Shown here piece by piece: positions 40,546-42,594 of a stretch of 42,594 nt of DNA (positions are counted from its first letter, which is position 1; every line of letters starts with the position of its first letter). The position numbers and the translations under genes were made by a program. Below the pieces are notes generated by a model. That model had not been told where the DNA came from, made no database searches, and saw nothing but the letters and a program-made list of their open reading frames with translations. The DNA comes from CAYNLK01 sp964398055. Lineage in GTDB: Bacteria; Chloroflexota; Anaerolineae; 4572-78; J111. The stretch spans positions 1-42,594 of the forward strand of contig CAYNLK010000052.1 in assembly GCA_964398055.1 (NCBI GenBank). The letters are read 5' to 3'.

Positions 40546-41628
40546 ATGATCATCGTCGATGCCCACGCAGACCTGGCCTGGAATATGCTTTCCTTTGACC
40601 GGGATTATACCCGGCCGGTGGCCGAGACCCGCGCTCGTGAAACCAACACGCCCATTCCCGGTTATGTGGGTCAGGCTATGTTAGGCTGGCCTGATTGGCA
40701 GCAGGGTCAAGTCGGGGTGGTTTTTGCCACCTTGTATGCCACGCCGGCTCGCCGGGCCAGATCATGGAGCCGTTATGTTTATCATACGGCTGAGCAGGCC
40801 CACCAACTTCTGCGCGCTCAACTGAAACTGTACCAGGACCTGGTCACCCAGCATGCTGACAAGTTTTATCTGATTACATCCCGGACAGAGCTGGAGAATG
40901 GTATTCAGGAATGGGCTGGCTCCTCGCCGGAGCAACGCCGGCTTGGCCTGGTTCTGCTCATGGAAGGGGCCGACGGCGTGCGGCAGCCGGAGGAATTGGC
41001 CGACTGGTTTGAGCAGGGGGTGCGGATTATCGGCCCGGCCTGGACCGGCACGCAGTATGCCGGCGGCAGCGGCGAGCCTGGCCCGTTTACCCCGGCCGGC
41101 CGGATCTTGTTGCAGGTAATGGCCCAATTGGGGTTGATCCTCGACCTGAGCCATTTGACCGACGAGGGGGTCGAGGAGGCGCTGGCAAGCTATCCGGGTC
41201 CGATTATGGCTTCGCATAGCAATGCCAGAGCTTTGCTGCCTTCAAACCAGCCGGAACGCCATCTGAGCGATCAAACCATCCGCGGTCTGGCCGAGCGGCA
41301 GGGGGTCATTGGCGTGGTGCTGCCGAATGATTTTGTCAAGAATGGGATAAGCCTGGCCGATCCAAAGTCAAAGGTCAGCCTGGCCGACGTGGTGGCTCAC
41401 ATCGATCACATGAGCCAGTTGGTGGGGCACACCAATCATATTGGCCTGGGCAGCGACTTTGACGGTGGTTTTGGCCGGGAACACGTGCCGACGGGTTTGG
41501 ATAGCGTGGCCGACCTGCCCCGGCTGGGCGAGGCCCTGGCCGAACGGGGCTACAGTCCCGGCCAGGTTGAGGCAATTATGGGCGGAAACTGGCTCAACTT
41601 CTTGCGCCGGGCGCTGCCCGTCTCATGA
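40546..41628 (+). CDS. Membrane dipeptidase (peptidase M19)
   Basis: A 360-residue zinc dipeptidase of the renal-dipeptidase family M19, which cleaves dipeptides, including some with D-residues. The N-terminal HADLAW gives H7 and D9; LLMEGADGV provides the bridging Glu; LDLSHLTD and IMASHSNAR give the two further histidines, and LGSDFDGGF the final Asp. The C-terminal IMGGNWLNFLR motif is also typical. GAGGAG before the ATG at 40546 sets the start; the longer frame to 40450 runs into repeat DNA. No signal peptide is seen, so it is probably cytoplasmic. It may act with the tricorn-like protease in peptide use, but no operon link exists. Confidence 0.92.
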   Translation: MIIVDAHADLAWNMLSFDRDYTRPVAETRARETNTPIPGYVGQAMLGWPDWQQGQVGVVFATLYATPARRARSWSRYVYHTAEQAHQLLRAQLKLYQDLVTQHADKFYLITSRTELENGIQEWAGSSPEQRRLGLVLLMEGADGVRQPEELADWFEQGVRIIGPAWTGTQYAGGSGEPGPFTPAGRILLQVMAQLGLILDLSHLTDEGVEEALASYPGPIMASHSNARALLPSNQPERHLSDQTIRGLAERQGVIGVVLPNDFVKNGISLADPKSKVSLADVVAHIDHMSQLVGHTNHIGLGSDFDGGFGREHVPTGLDSVADLPRLGEALAERGYSPGQVEAIMGGNWLNFLRRALPVS

Positions 41629-41662
41629 CAGGACATAAGCGATTAGTTTTTAGATTTAACCC

Positions 41663-42106
41663 TTAAGCCTCCAGGAGTGCTTTAACTTTTGCCAGCGTTT
41701 CTTCGGCCAACCAGCGGCTCCAGCGCTCGGCCGTGGCCTGATCACGGAGATAGGCCGGCGTCCACACCGGGGCCGCCACCTCAAAGGTCAGGTAGGCTCG
41801 GGTGGCGTCACCCTCGGCTGCCAGCTTCCAGGCTTGCATACCCTCCAGATCGCCTTCTACCCGCATAACCAACCGATGGGGTGGTTCGAACTCGACACAG
41901 TGGGCAAGGCAGTTCAGTTTGCGGGCCGCCAGTTCGATGGTCATCCGCCGCGTTGCGCCGACGCCTCTGGTTTGGTTCATTGGCGTGACGGTATCCTCGA
42001 GCGGGGTCAACTCTGCCCGGTCTAGATTAGGGCTGCAGAGAAACTCAAACGTCTCGTTCACCGATCGATTGATCAAGATGTCAGCTTCTGTCCGAAATGT
42101 AGTCAT
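41663..42106 (-). CDS. SRPBCC-family protein
   Basis: A 147-residue protein of the START/Bet v 1-like SRPBCC superfamily (polyketide cyclase/dehydrase group). The start ADILINRSVNETFEFLCSP is the family's first strand and helix; a VGATRRMTIEL strand, PPHRLVMRVEG and a long C-terminal helix (RWSRWLAEETLAKVKALLE) complete the helix-grip fold, which encloses a hydrophobic ligand pocket. The ligand is unknown. GGAGGAAT precedes the ATG. The next upstream gene on this strand is the YrdB-like membrane protein 95 bases away. Confidence 0.85.
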   Translation of the reverse strand: MTTFRTEADILINRSVNETFEFLCSPNLDRAELTPLEDTVTPMNQTRGVGATRRMTIELAARKLNCLAHCVEFEPPHRLVMRVEGDLEGMQAWKLAAEGDATRAYLTFEVAAPVWTPAYLRDQATAERWSRWLAEETLAKVKALLEA

Positions 42107-42200
42107 TCTTATTCCTCCGCTCCTTAAGGCTCAGGCTCAATTGTTTCAAATCTAACTTCAGTTTCAGTTCCGGCATAGTTAAATTGCTGGCTGCCCATCT

Positions 42201-42542
42201 TTACTGGCGGACTAACCAGAGTAACCGATCATATGAAAGTAGATAATGACCGGTAACAATAACGCCGAAAATCAGGCTCAAGGTTGGCTGCCCGCTGTCA
42301 TAAAGGCTCCAGACTGCCAGGCCAAAGAAGGCCAGTTCCAGGGCCAACCGCAGCAGTCCGGGCGTCGGAACTGGCGCCGGGCCGGGGTCATGCGGAACCC
42401 GGAAGATACCCCAGAGCGCCGCGGCGATAATTGGGATGCCCAGAGCCAGGCCGATCCGGAGTAGTCCTTCGCTGCGGTTCCAGCCCCAATAACCCATGGC
42501 GGCCAGGGCAGCCAGTTCCAGAAAAAAGCGAACCGCCAGATT
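42201..42542 (-). pseudogene. YrdB-family (DUF2568) membrane protein lacking its start
   Basis: From the ATG at 42497 this reads 98 residues of a YrdB/DUF2568-type membrane protein: MGYWGWNRSEGLL, then IPIIAAALWGIFRVPHDPG, LALELAFFGLAVWSLYD and FGVIVTGHYLLSYDRLLWL. Family members begin about 20 residues earlier with NLALRFxLELAALAA; that segment is encoded in the same frame from 42542 (NLAVRFFLELAALAA), but an in-frame TAG occurs at 42549-42551 and no standard start codon lies between. The natural N-terminus therefore seems cut off at about 42550, near a GCCTATCCGAATAA junction. The shorter ATG might still produce a protein missing part of its first helix. The function of this small membrane family is unknown. 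Confidence 0.65.
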
Positions 42543-42594
42543 AAGGGCCTATCCGAATAACCCCTGAGTGACACGGTGAATAATAGCGGGTATA

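Overview
The window looks like a chromosomal segment from a GC-rich, free-living bacterium of the Chloroflexota, most likely an Anaerolineae-type lineage. This is inferred from gene content, not from a marker gene. The clues are Pro/Thr-rich lipoproteins and secreted proteins, a short secreted protein with the YLPLIFK-type motif after its signal peptide, a bacterial tricorn-like protease, a DUF2142-type membrane protein with appended beta-domains, a BMP/Nup-type ABC transporter, and many iterated 7-8 bp low-complexity repeats inside and between genes. I saw no rRNA, tRNA, CRISPR array, phage structural genes or intact transposase.

Layout. 1-2.7 kb is an accessory edge: a truncated DUF4062 remnant beside a repeat end, a solo DUF433 gene with a near-consensus promoter, an SH3-domain lipoprotein, and an AbiEii-like nucleotidyltransferase with its small upstream partner. 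2.8-5.4 kb is a large integral membrane protein with repeat-derived inserts. 5.4-13.6 kb is a minus-strand purine-type uptake and salvage cluster: adenine deaminase, GntR/UTRA regulator, BMP lipoprotein, double ATPase and two permeases. 13.7-18.7 kb holds two secreted proteins, one with three PPC-like beta-domains and one combining a propeller, a cohesin-like domain, a 36-bp PT-repeat and a dockerin. 19.3-20.7 kb encodes a lysine 2,3-aminomutase, followed by a cluster of palindromes and a DUF2237 remnant.

21.5-30.5 kb is the most unusual part: two giant, tightly spaced genes (1676 and 1302 codons) that I do not recognise. Both proteins look beta-rich and lack visible signal peptides or nucleotide-binding motifs. 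They behave as a dedicated two-gene unit ended by a bidirectional terminator. 30.7-32.8 kb is a divergent pair: a sugar-isomerase-like TIM barrel and an AraC regulator. 32.8-39.3 kb (minus) has a tricorn-like protease, an XdhC split into two genes, and an acyl-CoA ligase whose stop codon lies inside a heptamer repeat. 39.5-42.6 kb has a small secreted protein with a possible frameshift, a 110-bp MITE-like element with an apparent 9-bp target duplication, an M19 dipeptidase, an SRPBCC protein and a YrdB-family gene that lacks its natural start.

How the genes may work together (inference): the BMP/Nup transporter would import purine nucleosides or bases, and the deaminase would convert adenine to hypoxanthine, probably under GntR control. 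XdhC proteins normally serve xanthine dehydrogenase, which would continue purine breakdown, but no such enzyme is encoded here. Tricorn and the M19 dipeptidase could both feed peptide turnover. Dispersed repeats have repeatedly entered or edited gene ends, so several coding boundaries are repeat-made.
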